Positions 45,726-53,683 of a stretch of 64,000 nt of DNA are shown here, in pieces (the first letter of the stretch is position 1; each line of letters starts with the position of its first letter). Source of the DNA: Allobosea psychrotolerans (lineage in GTDB: Bacteria > Pseudomonadota > Alphaproteobacteria > Rhizobiales > Beijerinckiaceae); the NCBI RefSeq assembly GCF_002917105.1, contig NZ_PQFZ01000011.1, forward strand, positions 1-64,000, given 5' to 3'. Both the position numbers and the translations under genes were made by a program. A model generated the notes under the pieces. The model worked only from the letters and a program-made list of their open reading frames with translations, did no database searches and had not been told where the DNA came from.

Positions 45726-46370
45726 ATGTCGAATGAACCCGAAATCGCGCGGCTCGCCGCCTGCGGCGTCGTGCCGGTCGTGGTGATCGAGGACGCGCAT
45801 CTCGCCGTGCCCTTGGCGCGCGCGCTGCTGGCGGGCGGCATCGACGTGATCGAGGTCACTTTGCGTCGTCCAGCCGCCCTGGCCGCGCTCGAGACGATCG
45901 CGCGCGAGGTGCCCGAAATCCTGGGCGTTGCCGGCACGGTGGTGACGCCGGCCCAGGTCACCGACGTCAAGGAAGCCGGCGCCCAGGCCGTGGTCAGCCC
46001 CGGCTTCAGCGAGGCGGTGGATGACGCCATGCGCGCGGCCGGCCTGCCCTGGCTGCCCGGCGTCGCAACGGCTTCCGACTGCATGCGCGCGGTTGCAGCC
46101 GGGCGATTGACCTGCAAGTTCTTCCCGGCCGAGCAGGCCGGCGGCACCTCGGCGCTCAAGGCGTTGTCGGGGCCGTTCCCGCAGATGAAATTCTGCCCGA
46201 CCGGCGGCGTCGGCTTGAACAATCTCGCCGATTACCTGGCGCTGAAGCAGGTCATCTGCGTCGGCGGCTCCTGGCTCGTGCCGGCGGACGCGATCGTCAA
46301 TCGCGACTGGGCGCGGGTGACGCAGCTCGCCAAAGAGGCGCGCGAGCGCGTCAAGGCGCTGCGGGGCTGA
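45726..46370 (+). CDS. eda: 2-keto-3-deoxy-6-phosphogluconate aldolase
   Basis: A 214-residue class I aldolase that splits KDPG to pyruvate and glyceraldehyde 3-phosphate; many homologues also act on 4-hydroxy-2-oxoglutarate. The Schiff-base lysine is Lys131 in TCKFFPAEQAGG, with VIEVTLRRPAALAAL and CPTGGVGLNNLADYL forming the phosphate and substrate sites. The gene that should supply its substrate, edd, is absent between pgl and eda and from the window. It is convergent with 46386. Confidence 0.95.
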   Translation: MSNEPEIARLAACGVVPVVVIEDAHLAVPLARALLAGGIDVIEVTLRRPAALAALETIAREVPEILGVAGTVVTPAQVTDVKEAGAQAVVSPGFSEAVDDAMRAAGLPWLPGVATASDCMRAVAAGRLTCKFFPAEQAGGTSALKALSGPFPQMKFCPTGGVGLNNLADYLALKQVICVGGSWLVPADAIVNRDWARVTQLAKEARERVKALRG

Positions 46371-46385
46371 CGCGGACTTACGTGC

Positions 46386-47039
46386 TCAAGGGTTGAGGAC
46401 GGCAATATCGACGCCGGCTTTGCCGGCGACGCACGCGGTCGAGCAGACAGGGTTGTCGAAGCGCGAGAAGACCGAGCCGTCGATCATATGCCGGCAGGCT
46501 TGTGCCGCCGTCGTTGCCGCGAAGGCGGGGTCGGTCCGGTCTGAGGCCGGCAACGGGCTGCCATAGGTCGAGATATAGGCCATCGTCCCCGGGCGCAGGA
46601 CGACCGGCATGACGGAGAGGGCGTCTGCGGTGACGCTGGCGAGATAGGCCACATCGCTGCTTCGATCCAGAACGGCGCAGATTCGTGGCGTGTCATGAGC
46701 GTCGAACTCCCTGTCGAGGCCGGCGAGGACAGCGGCGAGCGCATCCCTGACCGTGTTGCCTGCCTTGAGACGCTCGAAAATCGGCCTTGTCTGCGTGCCG
46801 TTGCTCGCCACGATATGATGCTCGTTCCAGAGCAGGCATTCATAGGCGATGTAGGGGCTGTCCGAGGTTGCATCGGCCGAGCCCGCGCGCGGCACGATTC
46901 GGACCGTGTCGCCGATACGCTCCGCGTTTCGGTTCGGGAAGGAGCGGCTGGATACGCGGTAGGCGACGGTGAGGTTTCCGTCAGCCGTTCGCCCGGCGCC
47001 GATGATCCGCCCGACATAGGAGGACGCGACCTGGCTCAT
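46386..47039 (-). CDS. PurO-like IMP cyclohydrolase family protein
   Basis: A 217-residue protein of the archaeal-type IMP cyclohydrolase fold (PurO, PF07826 as I recognise it). The N-terminal VGRIIGAGRTADGNLTVAYRV, then SSRSFPNRNAERIGDTV and AYECLLWNEHHIVASNGTQT, are characteristic. In archaea PurO closes the purine ring; most bacteria use PurH instead, so this copy may have another role or act as a partial backup. Its ATG overlaps the stop of the oxidoreductase gene upstream (ATGA at 47036-47039), so it is translated with it. Confidence 0.8.
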   Translation of the reverse strand: MSQVASSYVGRIIGAGRTADGNLTVAYRVSSRSFPNRNAERIGDTVRIVPRAGSADATSDSPYIAYECLLWNEHHIVASNGTQTRPIFERLKAGNTVRDALAAVLAGLDREFDAHDTPRICAVLDRSSDVAYLASVTADALSVMPVVLRPGTMAYISTYGSPLPASDRTDPAFAATTAAQACRHMIDGSVFSRFDNPVCSTACVAGKAGVDIAVLNP

Positions 47040-48142
47040 GCCGCCAGCCTCTCCACCACCATCTCCGCGATCGCCAGCGAGCTCGTCAGCCCCGGGCTCT
47101 CGATACCGAGCAGGTTGACCAGATTGTCGACGCCATGGACCTGCGGCCCGTCGATGCGGAAATCCGGCATCGGTTCGCTCGCCGAATGCAGTTTGGGCCG
47201 GATGCCGGCATAGTCGGCGACGAGCGCGCCGTCCGCCAGGCCTGGCCAATAGGTCCGGATCGCGGCATAGAATTTTTCGGCACGCGCCGGGTCGACCACC
47301 AGGTCTTGATCATCCGCGACCCATTCGACATCGGGCCCGAACTTGACCCGCCCGGCCATGTCGATCGTGGCGTGGATGCCGAGGCCGGCCGCCTCCGGCA
47401 CCGGATAGACCAGATGCGAGAAGGGCTGCTTTCCCGTGAGCGAGAAATAATTGCCCTTGGCGAAGTGCTGGACCGGCACATGTTCGGCGGGAAAGCCCTC
47501 GAGCTTGCCGAGCAGGCGCGGCGCGCCGTGCCCGGCCGAGTTGACGATCGTGCGGGCCGTATAGGTCGCGGGATCGTCGCCGCCGAAATCGACGCTGAAG
47601 CCTTCCGCCTCGCGCCGCCAGCCCAGAATCGGCGTGTTGAGCGCCAGCGAGCCGCCGGCCGCTTCGCATTCTCCGAGCAAGGACAGCATCAGGGCGTGGC
47701 TGTCGACGACGCCGGTCTCGGGCGAGAGCAGGGCGATCTCGCAGGTGACCTCCGGCTCCAGCGCCCTGGCCTCGCTCGCATCGACCCAGCGCACGGTCTC
47801 GACGCCCGAGGCCTTGGCCCGCGCCAGGATCGTCTCGAGCGCGGGGCGCTGGCTGGCCGAGGTCGCGACGATCAGCTTGCCGCAGGCCTTGTGCGGCAGG
47901 CCGCGCTCCGCGAGATAGGCGTAGAGGCGCTTGCGGCCCTCGACGCAGACGCGCGCTTTCAGCGAGCCCGGCGGGTAATAGATCCCGGCATGGATGACCT
48001 CGCTGTTGCGCGCCGAGGTCTGGGTGCCGATGCCCTCAGCCGCCTCCGCGATCACGACCTCGCGACCGGCGAGCGCAAGCGCCCGCGCGGCGGCGAGGCC
48101 GACGACGCCGGCCCCGATCACCAGGCAATCGATGTCGCTCAT
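47036..48142 (-). CDS. FAD-dependent oxidoreductase, L-2-hydroxyglutarate dehydrogenase-like
   Basis: A 368-residue DAO-family flavoprotein. The N-terminal FAD motif VIGAGVVGLAAARALALAG is followed by TSARNSEVIHAGIYYPPGSLKA and KLIVATS, which match the LhgO/L2HGDH group that oxidises L-2-hydroxyglutarate to 2-oxoglutarate at the membrane. GIRPKLH near the C-terminus also fits. It lies 7 bases after the M20 amidohydrolase stop and overlaps the PurO-like gene by 4 bases. Confidence 0.9.
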   Translation of the reverse strand: MSDIDCLVIGAGVVGLAAARALALAGREVVIAEAAEGIGTQTSARNSEVIHAGIYYPPGSLKARVCVEGRKRLYAYLAERGLPHKACGKLIVATSASQRPALETILARAKASGVETVRWVDASEARALEPEVTCEIALLSPETGVVDSHALMLSLLGECEAAGGSLALNTPILGWRREAEGFSVDFGGDDPATYTARTIVNSAGHGAPRLLGKLEGFPAEHVPVQHFAKGNYFSLTGKQPFSHLVYPVPEAAGLGIHATIDMAGRVKFGPDVEWVADDQDLVVDPARAEKFYAAIRTYWPGLADGALVADYAGIRPKLHSASEPMPDFRIDGPQVHGVDNLVNLLGIESPGLTSSLAIAEMVVERLAA

Positions 48143-48149
48143 CGCAGGC

Positions 48150-49328
48150 TCAGGCGGCCCGCTGCGGCATCGAGATTTCGATCAGGCTCGCCCAATAGGT
48201 GACGCCGACCGGGATCGCCGTGTCGTTGAACTCATAGGCGGGGTGATGCAGCCCGGCGGAATCGCCGTTGCCGATATTGATGAAGGCACCCGGGCGCGCC
48301 TCCAGCATGTAGGAGAAATCCTCGGAGCCCATCGTCGGCGGCACTTCGGTGTCGATCGCATCCTTGCCGAAGACGTTCTTGGTCACGCTGGTGACGAAAT
48401 CGGTCTGGCCGGGATGGTTGACGGTGACGGGATAGCCGAGATGGTATTCGAGGTCGTATTTCATGCCGAAGGCCTTCATCAGCCCATCGGTGATCTCGGT
48501 GACCCGCTTCTGCGCCAGCTCGCGCATCTCGCGCGTCAGTGTCCGGATCGAGCCCTTGATCTCGACCGTCTGCGGGATGACGTTGAAGGCCTCGCCGGCA
48601 TTTACCGCCGTCACCGAGACGACGACGGAGTCGAGCGGGTCGGCATTGCGCGAGGAGATCGTCTGCAGCGCGGTCACCAACTGGCAGGCGGCCACGATCG
48701 GATCATTGACGCGGTGCGGCGCAGCAGCGTGTCCGCCCTTGCCCTCGATCTTGATGTGGATGCGGTCGGCGGCGGCCATGGTCGGCCCCTTGCGGATCTC
48801 GAATTGTCCGATCGCCAGCCCCGGCTTGTTGTGCATGCCGTAGACTTCCTGGATGCCGAAACGGTCCATCATGCCGTCGTCGATCATCGCCTTGGCGCCG
48901 GCGCCGCCCTCTTCGGCCGGCTGGAAGATCAGCACGGCGGTGCCGTCGAAATCGCGGGTGGCGGCGAGATATTTCGCGGCGCCGAGCAGCATGGCAGTGT
49001 GCCCGTCATGGCCGCAGGCATGCATCTTGCCCGGTACGGTCGAGCGGTGCTCGAGATTGGTCTCCTCATGGATCGGCAGCGCGTCCATGTCGGCGCGCAT
49101 CGCGATGACCTTGCCCGAATTCTGGCCCTTGCCCTTGATCACGCCGACGACGCCGGTCTGGCCGACGCCGGTCACGACTTCGTCGGCTCCCCAGGCCTTG
49201 AGCTTTTCGGCGACGATGCCGGCGGTGCGGTGGACGTCGTATTGCAGCTCGGGATGACGGTGGAAATCGCGACGGATCGCACTGATCTCGGGGGTGAGCG
49301 CGGCGATGAGTTCGGATTTCGGCATCAT
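48150..49328 (-). CDS. M20 family amidohydrolase (hippurate hydrolase-like)
   Basis: Metal-dependent amidohydrolase of 392 residues, M20D/amidohydrolase class, which cleaves N-acyl amino acids such as hippurate, N-acetyl amino acids or indole-acetyl conjugates. Metal-binding blocks are PGKMHACGHDGHTAMLLGA, FQPAEEGGAGAKAM and YGMHNKPGL; PPTMGSEDFSYML closes the site. Start 49328 or the next ATG 49325, which is better placed after GAGG. First gene of the minus-strand unit with the LhgO- and PurO-like genes. Confidence 0.92.
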   Translation of the reverse strand: MMPKSELIAALTPEISAIRRDFHRHPELQYDVHRTAGIVAEKLKAWGADEVVTGVGQTGVVGVIKGKGQNSGKVIAMRADMDALPIHEETNLEHRSTVPGKMHACGHDGHTAMLLGAAKYLAATRDFDGTAVLIFQPAEEGGAGAKAMIDDGMMDRFGIQEVYGMHNKPGLAIGQFEIRKGPTMAAADRIHIKIEGKGGHAAAPHRVNDPIVAACQLVTALQTISSRNADPLDSVVVSVTAVNAGEAFNVIPQTVEIKGSIRTLTREMRELAQKRVTEITDGLMKAFGMKYDLEYHLGYPVTVNHPGQTDFVTSVTKNVFGKDAIDTEVPPTMGSEDFSYMLEARPGAFINIGNGDSAGLHHPAYEFNDTAIPVGVTYWASLIEISMPQRAA

Positions 49329-49718
49329 ATCCTCGAAAGGGTTGCGGGGCGCTTCGCAGGAAACGGGTGGCCCAGGCGCGCAAGCTAGCGCGGCTCGCCT
49401 GCCCCGTCCAAGCCGTTTGCGGCATGAGGGGGCGGAGGTGGCGGCATGGTGAATGCGCGAGCTGGATGCCGGCTCCTGCCATAGCCCCGCCGCCCGGATT
49501 CTGAAGTCGAAATCCCGCTGCCCGTAGCGCCGTCATGGCTATTTCCGAGCGAGACGCAATCCGCCGGAAGGCCACTGGAACGATCTGTTAAGATGAGCCT
49601 TGGGGGCTCAGCCATGATTTGGCCTTATCGGTAGAATAGGTCCGCAATCACATGCTCTGCCAGACCAGAATTTGGTGGCTTGAGCCTTCCTATCATCCCC
49701 AATTGTACCTGGTAGATT
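49329..49718. other. Gap without a recognisable gene
   Basis: 390 bases between divergent genes, less GC-rich toward 49600-49718. It contains a TGAGCC/GGCTCA hairpin (about 49594-49610). I find no convincing ORF, RNA gene or named regulatory motif. Confidence 0.5.
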
Positions 49719-50144
49719 ATGCGTCGTTTGATCTTGGCTGTGTCTCTCACAGCTTGCGTACCTGTGGCCGCCTGGGCCAACCTTCCCATCGAGAAAATTT
49801 CCTTCCAGCCGCAGGTCAAGGGGCTGGGCTGTCTCAAGCCCGAAACGCTGGCGATGATCAGCGAACTCGTGGCCAAGATCGGCCCGATTCAGATCACCTC
49901 GACCTGTGGCGGCCGTCATGCCCGCCACTCCCAGCATTACGGCGGCAAGGCCGTCGATTTCAGGCCGCTGGCGACCTCGACACGGGCTGCGGTCGCGGCA
50001 GCCAAGGCGCTGGAGAGCACCGGCGGTGTCGGCTCCTATCCGGGCGGACTCGTGCATGTCGATGTCGGGGATCGCGAGGCCTCGTGGTTCGGCCACAAGC
50101 GCGCAAGGCGACAATACGCGCAGCTGGCGCAGCGCCGGCGCTGA
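49719..50144 (+). CDS. Secreted M15-type peptidase-like protein
   Basis: A 141-residue protein with a signal peptide (residues 1-20, cleavage after AAWA). The zinc-peptidase pattern H-x6-D appears as His73 and Asp80 in HYGGKAVDF, with His113 in GLVHVDVG. This is the minimal M15A/M15C-like peptidase fold (YcbK, D-Ala-D-Ala carboxypeptidase relatives), expected to cut peptidoglycan peptides in the periplasm. Two cysteines (38 and 63) could form a disulfide. Start at ATG 49719; the ribosome site is weak (GGTAG). Monocistronic. Confidence 0.83.
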   Translation: MRRLILAVSLTACVPVAAWANLPIEKISFQPQVKGLGCLKPETLAMISELVAKIGPIQITSTCGGRHARHSQHYGGKAVDFRPLATSTRAAVAAAKALESTGGVGSYPGGLVHVDVGDREASWFGHKRARRQYAQLAQRRR

Positions 50145-50163
50145 GACGGGGGCGCCGGCTTTC

Positions 50164-50253
50164 CGTCATTCTCGGATGTAGCGAAGCGAAGATCCGAGAA
50201 TCTCATGACGAGAAGGCACTGGTTTCCAAGATGCTCGGGTCAAACCCGAGCAT
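50164..50253. repeat. Two-hairpin palindromic repeat
   Basis: Hairpin A: ATTCTCGGAT (50168-50177) with 50192-50201, nested in CGTCAT/ATGACG. Hairpin B: ATGCTCGGGT (50231-50240) with 50244-50253 and loop CAA. Both stems contain the TCGG core seen in the 6.4-kb and 10-kb two-hairpin units, but the linker is longer (29 bases). Confidence 0.7.
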
Positions 50254-50279
50254 GACGTGGTCATCATCGAGCACTCCTC

Positions 50280-51419
50280 TCATCCCGGTTCCGGGCCGAC
50301 ATAGCGGGCGCGGGGGCGGATCAGGCGTCCGGTCTGGAATTGTTCGAGCGCATGGGCGATCCAGCCGGTGCAGCGCGCCGTCGCGAAGATCTGGAAAGGC
50401 GCGTCCTCGGGAAGCGCCAGCACGGAGGCCAGGGCCGTGAGCGCGAAGTCGATGTTCGGCAGCGCGCCGGTGATCGCCTCGATCGCGAGGCGGACCTCCT
50501 CATAATCGGCCGGCAGGGCGAACGCCGCCATCAGCGCCCGCGCCCGCGGGTCGCCCTCCGGATAGATCGGATGCCCGAAGCCTGGGATCGGCATGCCGAG
50601 CCTCAGGCGCGCGCGGATCGCGGGCTCGATGCCGTCGCGCCGGCATTCCCCGAGCAAGGCGCGCACACGCGGCGCCATGCCGCCATGCAGGGGGCCCGAC
50701 AGTGCCGACAAACCGGCCAGGGCGCAGGCGGCGAGCGAGGCATGGGTCGAGGCGGTGACGCGGACGGCGAAGGTCGAGGCGTTCAATTCATGGTCGGCGA
50801 GCAGGACGAGGCTGCGGCGGATGAGATCGGCGCCGGTCGCGTCGCAGGCCCAGGCCGCCGCGAGGCGCTCATGGATCGGGCCATTGCCCGAGCTGCCGGC
50901 GACGGCGTCGACGAGCGCATCGAGCACGGCCGCCGCCTCGAAATAGAGCGATCTGGAGCTTCGCCCGCCAATGACCGGGTCGGTGGCGGCGCGGGCTGCG
51001 ATCGCGGCGAACATGCGCTGATTGCCGCTGCCGGGCGCGATCGCGTTGCATTGCGTCGGGAAACGCGCATCGCCGCAGGCCCAGAGCAGGCGCGCGACAT
51101 CCTCGAGCCGCGCCGTTTGCGCCAGGGCCTCGGCGTCCCGCCCGCGATACCAGAGGCGGCCATGGGCGATCGTCGTGATGCTCGAGGCCAGGACGGGCTC
51201 GCCCCAGGCGATCGTGTCCTCGGCGATCGCGGCATTGCGCCTCCCGCGCGCCTTGCGATGCTCCAGCCGGGAGACATCCGCCGCCCGATAGAGGCTGCGT
51301 CGCGGCTCTTCGGGGTCCGCTTTCGCCTCGATGCGGCCGCGGCTGACATAGGCATAGAGCGTCTGCGGTTTGAGCCGTAGACGGGTCATCACCTCCTGCG
51401 CCGTCAGCCAGTCATTCAT
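50280..51419 (-). CDS. Citrate-synthase family protein with N-terminal HTH
   Basis: A 379-residue protein. Residues 1-55 form a MerR/excisionase-like helix-turn-helix (LTAQEVMTRLRLKPQTLYAYVSRGRI, in two blocks). The rest is a citrate-synthase fold with SGPLHGG, an altered second His motif GFGHPIY (usual GFGHR), and PNIDFAL retaining the catalytic Asp. The HTH implies DNA binding, so it may be a metabolite-sensing regulator or a tethered enzyme. ATG 51419 is used; ATG 51434 would add five residues. Divergent from a second citrate-synthase paralogue, with an AT-rich 97-base region between. Confidence 0.88.
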   Translation of the reverse strand: MNDWLTAQEVMTRLRLKPQTLYAYVSRGRIEAKADPEEPRRSLYRAADVSRLEHRKARGRRNAAIAEDTIAWGEPVLASSITTIAHGRLWYRGRDAEALAQTARLEDVARLLWACGDARFPTQCNAIAPGSGNQRMFAAIAARAATDPVIGGRSSRSLYFEAAAVLDALVDAVAGSSGNGPIHERLAAAWACDATGADLIRRSLVLLADHELNASTFAVRVTASTHASLAACALAGLSALSGPLHGGMAPRVRALLGECRRDGIEPAIRARLRLGMPIPGFGHPIYPEGDPRARALMAAFALPADYEEVRLAIEAITGALPNIDFALTALASVLALPEDAPFQIFATARCTGWIAHALEQFQTGRLIRPRARYVGPEPG

Positions 51420-51516
51420 CGCGATACATTGCATCTCGATATGTTGATTATATTGTTCAAGATTGATTATGCTGCATCGCAGCGCGATCCTCAAGGCCTT
51501 GTTGATGGAGGATCCG

Positions 51517-52596
51517 ATGTCGGATGGACTTGATGATGTTGTCGCTGCGGAGACGATCCTGTCGGATGTCGATGGGGCTGCCGGCCGCCTGATCATTCGC
51601 GGCCATCTCCTCGACGACCTTGCCGGCCGCACCAGCTTCGCCGAGGCCGCCGAGCTTCTGCTGGACGGCTTCTTCGACGATTTGCCACGCGGCGCGGCTT
51701 TTGCTGCGGCGCTCGGCCGGAGCAGGCTGGAGGTCTTCAACGAGGTGGCGGGTCTCGATGCCGGGCTCGTGCGGCTAAGCCCTGTCGAAGCGATGCGCGC
51801 GCTGACGGCACGACTGGCGGATGGCGATGATGTCGCGACCGCGCTGCGGCTGATGGCGGCGCCGGCGGTCTTCACGCCCGCTGTCATCCGGATGCAGCGC
51901 CACCTGGCGCCGGTCGCACCCGATCCGGCGCTGCCCCATGCCGCCGATATCCTGCGGATGATGCGCGGCGAGGCCGTCGATCCGTCGCAGGCCGCCGCGC
52001 TCGATACCTATCTCGTGACGGTGTGCGATCATGGCCTCAACGCCTCGACCTTCGCGGCCCGTGTCGTCGCCTCGACGCGGGCCGGTTTGACCTCCGCCGT
52101 CCTGGCGGGAGTGAGCGCCCTGAAGGGGCCGCTGCATGGCGGGGCGCCGGGGCCGGTCATCGAGATGCTCGACGAGATCGGCGAGGCTGCCAACGCCCGG
52201 GCCTGGTTGGAGGCGGCGTTGCAGAGCGGCGACCGCTTGATGGGCTTCGGCCATCGTATCTATCGCGTGCGCGACCCGCGTGCCGATGCGCTGAAGCGGG
52301 CGATCCGCAGGCTCGATCCGAACTCCGGCCGCCTCGCTTATGCCGAGGCGGTCGAGACCGCGGCGCTCGCGATCCTGCGCGAACGCAAGCCCGCCCGCTC
52401 GCTGCAGACCAATGTCGAGTTCTACACGGCGCTCCTGCTGGAGGCCCTGGCCTTTCCCCCGGAGAGTTTCACCTGCGTCTTCGCCATGGGCCGCGTCATC
52501 GGCTGGATCGCCCATGCGCAGGAGCAGCTCGCGGGAGGACGGCTCATCCGCCCGAAATCGAGCTATATCGGCCCCGAGCCGAAGCAGGCTGCTTGA
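51517..52596 (+). CDS. Citrate synthase/methylcitrate synthase family protein
   Basis: A 359-residue citrate-synthase fold protein without the HTH. Catalytic His207 (KGPLHGGAPG) and His246 (MGFGHRIYRVRDPR) are present. The third catalytic residue, normally Asp in NVDFY, is Glu301 (TNVEFYT), a change that strongly lowers activity in pig citrate synthase. It may still condense an acyl-CoA with an oxoacid or have a different substrate. ATG 51517 has GGAGG 5 bases upstream; the frame stays open to 51463. Divergent from the HTH paralogue; the two probably share control. Confidence 0.9.
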   Translation: MSDGLDDVVAAETILSDVDGAAGRLIIRGHLLDDLAGRTSFAEAAELLLDGFFDDLPRGAAFAAALGRSRLEVFNEVAGLDAGLVRLSPVEAMRALTARLADGDDVATALRLMAAPAVFTPAVIRMQRHLAPVAPDPALPHAADILRMMRGEAVDPSQAAALDTYLVTVCDHGLNASTFAARVVASTRAGLTSAVLAGVSALKGPLHGGAPGPVIEMLDEIGEAANARAWLEAALQSGDRLMGFGHRIYRVRDPRADALKRAIRRLDPNSGRLAYAEAVETAALAILRERKPARSLQTNVEFYTALLLEALAFPPESFTCVFAMGRVIGWIAHAQEQLAGGRLIRPKSSYIGPEPKQAA

Positions 52597-52666
52597 GGGG
52601 CGGGGAGGGCGCTTTCTCTTAACCGAAGGAGGCACGGGCCGCCGACGAATTATGCGCAACCCCCAC

Positions 52667-53584
52667 TCACTCCCCCTGCAGGCTCGCCCATAATGCGTCT
52701 GCAGCCCCGTTGCGGCAGTCGGGGCTGCGGAAGAGCCGGATCTCGATGGGGATGTCGAAGCGCTCCGGCCCGGCCCGAACCAGGCGGGCGCGGGCGAGGT
52801 CCTCTTCCGCCAGGGTGAGCGGCAGCCAGGCGATGCCGTGCCCGTCCCGCGCCATGGTCAGCAAGGTCGCGGCCAGGTGCGAGGTGAAGACGGTCGCCAT
52901 CCCGGCGGCGTCCCGCGCCAGGGCCGTGTCCTGCGCCAGCGCCATCTGGGCCGAGAGGATGCGGCCGAGCCCGGAGGCCTGGCTGTAGGCGAGGAGCCGC
53001 GCCGGCCGCTCGCTCGTTCCCGGGAGCGGCCAGAGGGGGCGCTCTTCTGCATTCGGCGCGCAGAGCGGTACCAGCACGTCGTCCCCCACCCGGATGCTCG
53101 GGAAGCGCTCGGCCTCGAAACGCGTCGGCGCCTGCGCATGATGGTGGCAGAGCAGGAAATGCACCTCGCCGCCCAGCATGATCTGCTCGCAGGCTTCCAG
53201 GCTGTCCGAGATCAGGTTGAGCGTGCCGAGCGCCTCGAAGCGCATGTGCCGGCGAATCCAGCCGGGGAAGAAGGTGAAGGAGAGCGCATGCGTTGCCGCG
53301 ATCGACAGGGCTCCCTTCTCGCGCTCGCCGACGGCCCTGGTCTCGCGCTGCAGCTGCTGCAGGTTGCGCAGCAGGTCCTGGGCGAGGGGCTGGAAATAGG
53401 CGCCGGCCGGGGTCAGCGTCGCGCCCTGGGCGCTGCGCAGGAACAGCGGCACGCCGATCCAGTCCTCGAGCGCGCGGATGCGCCGGCTGAAGGCCGGCTG
53501 CGTGACGTTTCGAATCTCGGCCGCGCGCGAAAAACTCTTCTGCTCGGCCAGCGCCAGGAAATCCTTCAGCCAATCCAGATCCAT
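52667..53584 (-). CDS. LysR-family transcriptional regulator
   Basis: A 305-residue LTTR. Residues 1-60 are the winged HTH (LKDFLALAEQKSFSRAAEIR, then NVTQPAFSRRIRALEDWIG), followed by a linker helix and a periplasmic-binding-like effector domain from about residue 90. It is divergent from the tartrate dehydratase gene with 99 bases between, the usual layout for LTTR autoregulation and target control, so tartrate or a related acid is a plausible inducer. Confidence 0.92.
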   Translation of the reverse strand: MDLDWLKDFLALAEQKSFSRAAEIRNVTQPAFSRRIRALEDWIGVPLFLRSAQGATLTPAGAYFQPLAQDLLRNLQQLQRETRAVGEREKGALSIAATHALSFTFFPGWIRRHMRFEALGTLNLISDSLEACEQIMLGGEVHFLLCHHHAQAPTRFEAERFPSIRVGDDVLVPLCAPNAEERPLWPLPGTSERPARLLAYSQASGLGRILSAQMALAQDTALARDAAGMATVFTSHLAATLLTMARDGHGIAWLPLTLAEEDLARARLVRAGPERFDIPIEIRLFRSPDCRNGAADALWASLQGE

Positions 53585-53683
53585 GATGCCGCTCGCGCAT
53601 GGGGTGAACCGATCTTGGCATTGGCCGACCGGCAGGGTCCAGATTTAGAGGACGGCGCATTGCCAGCCCCGAGGGAGACCGCC

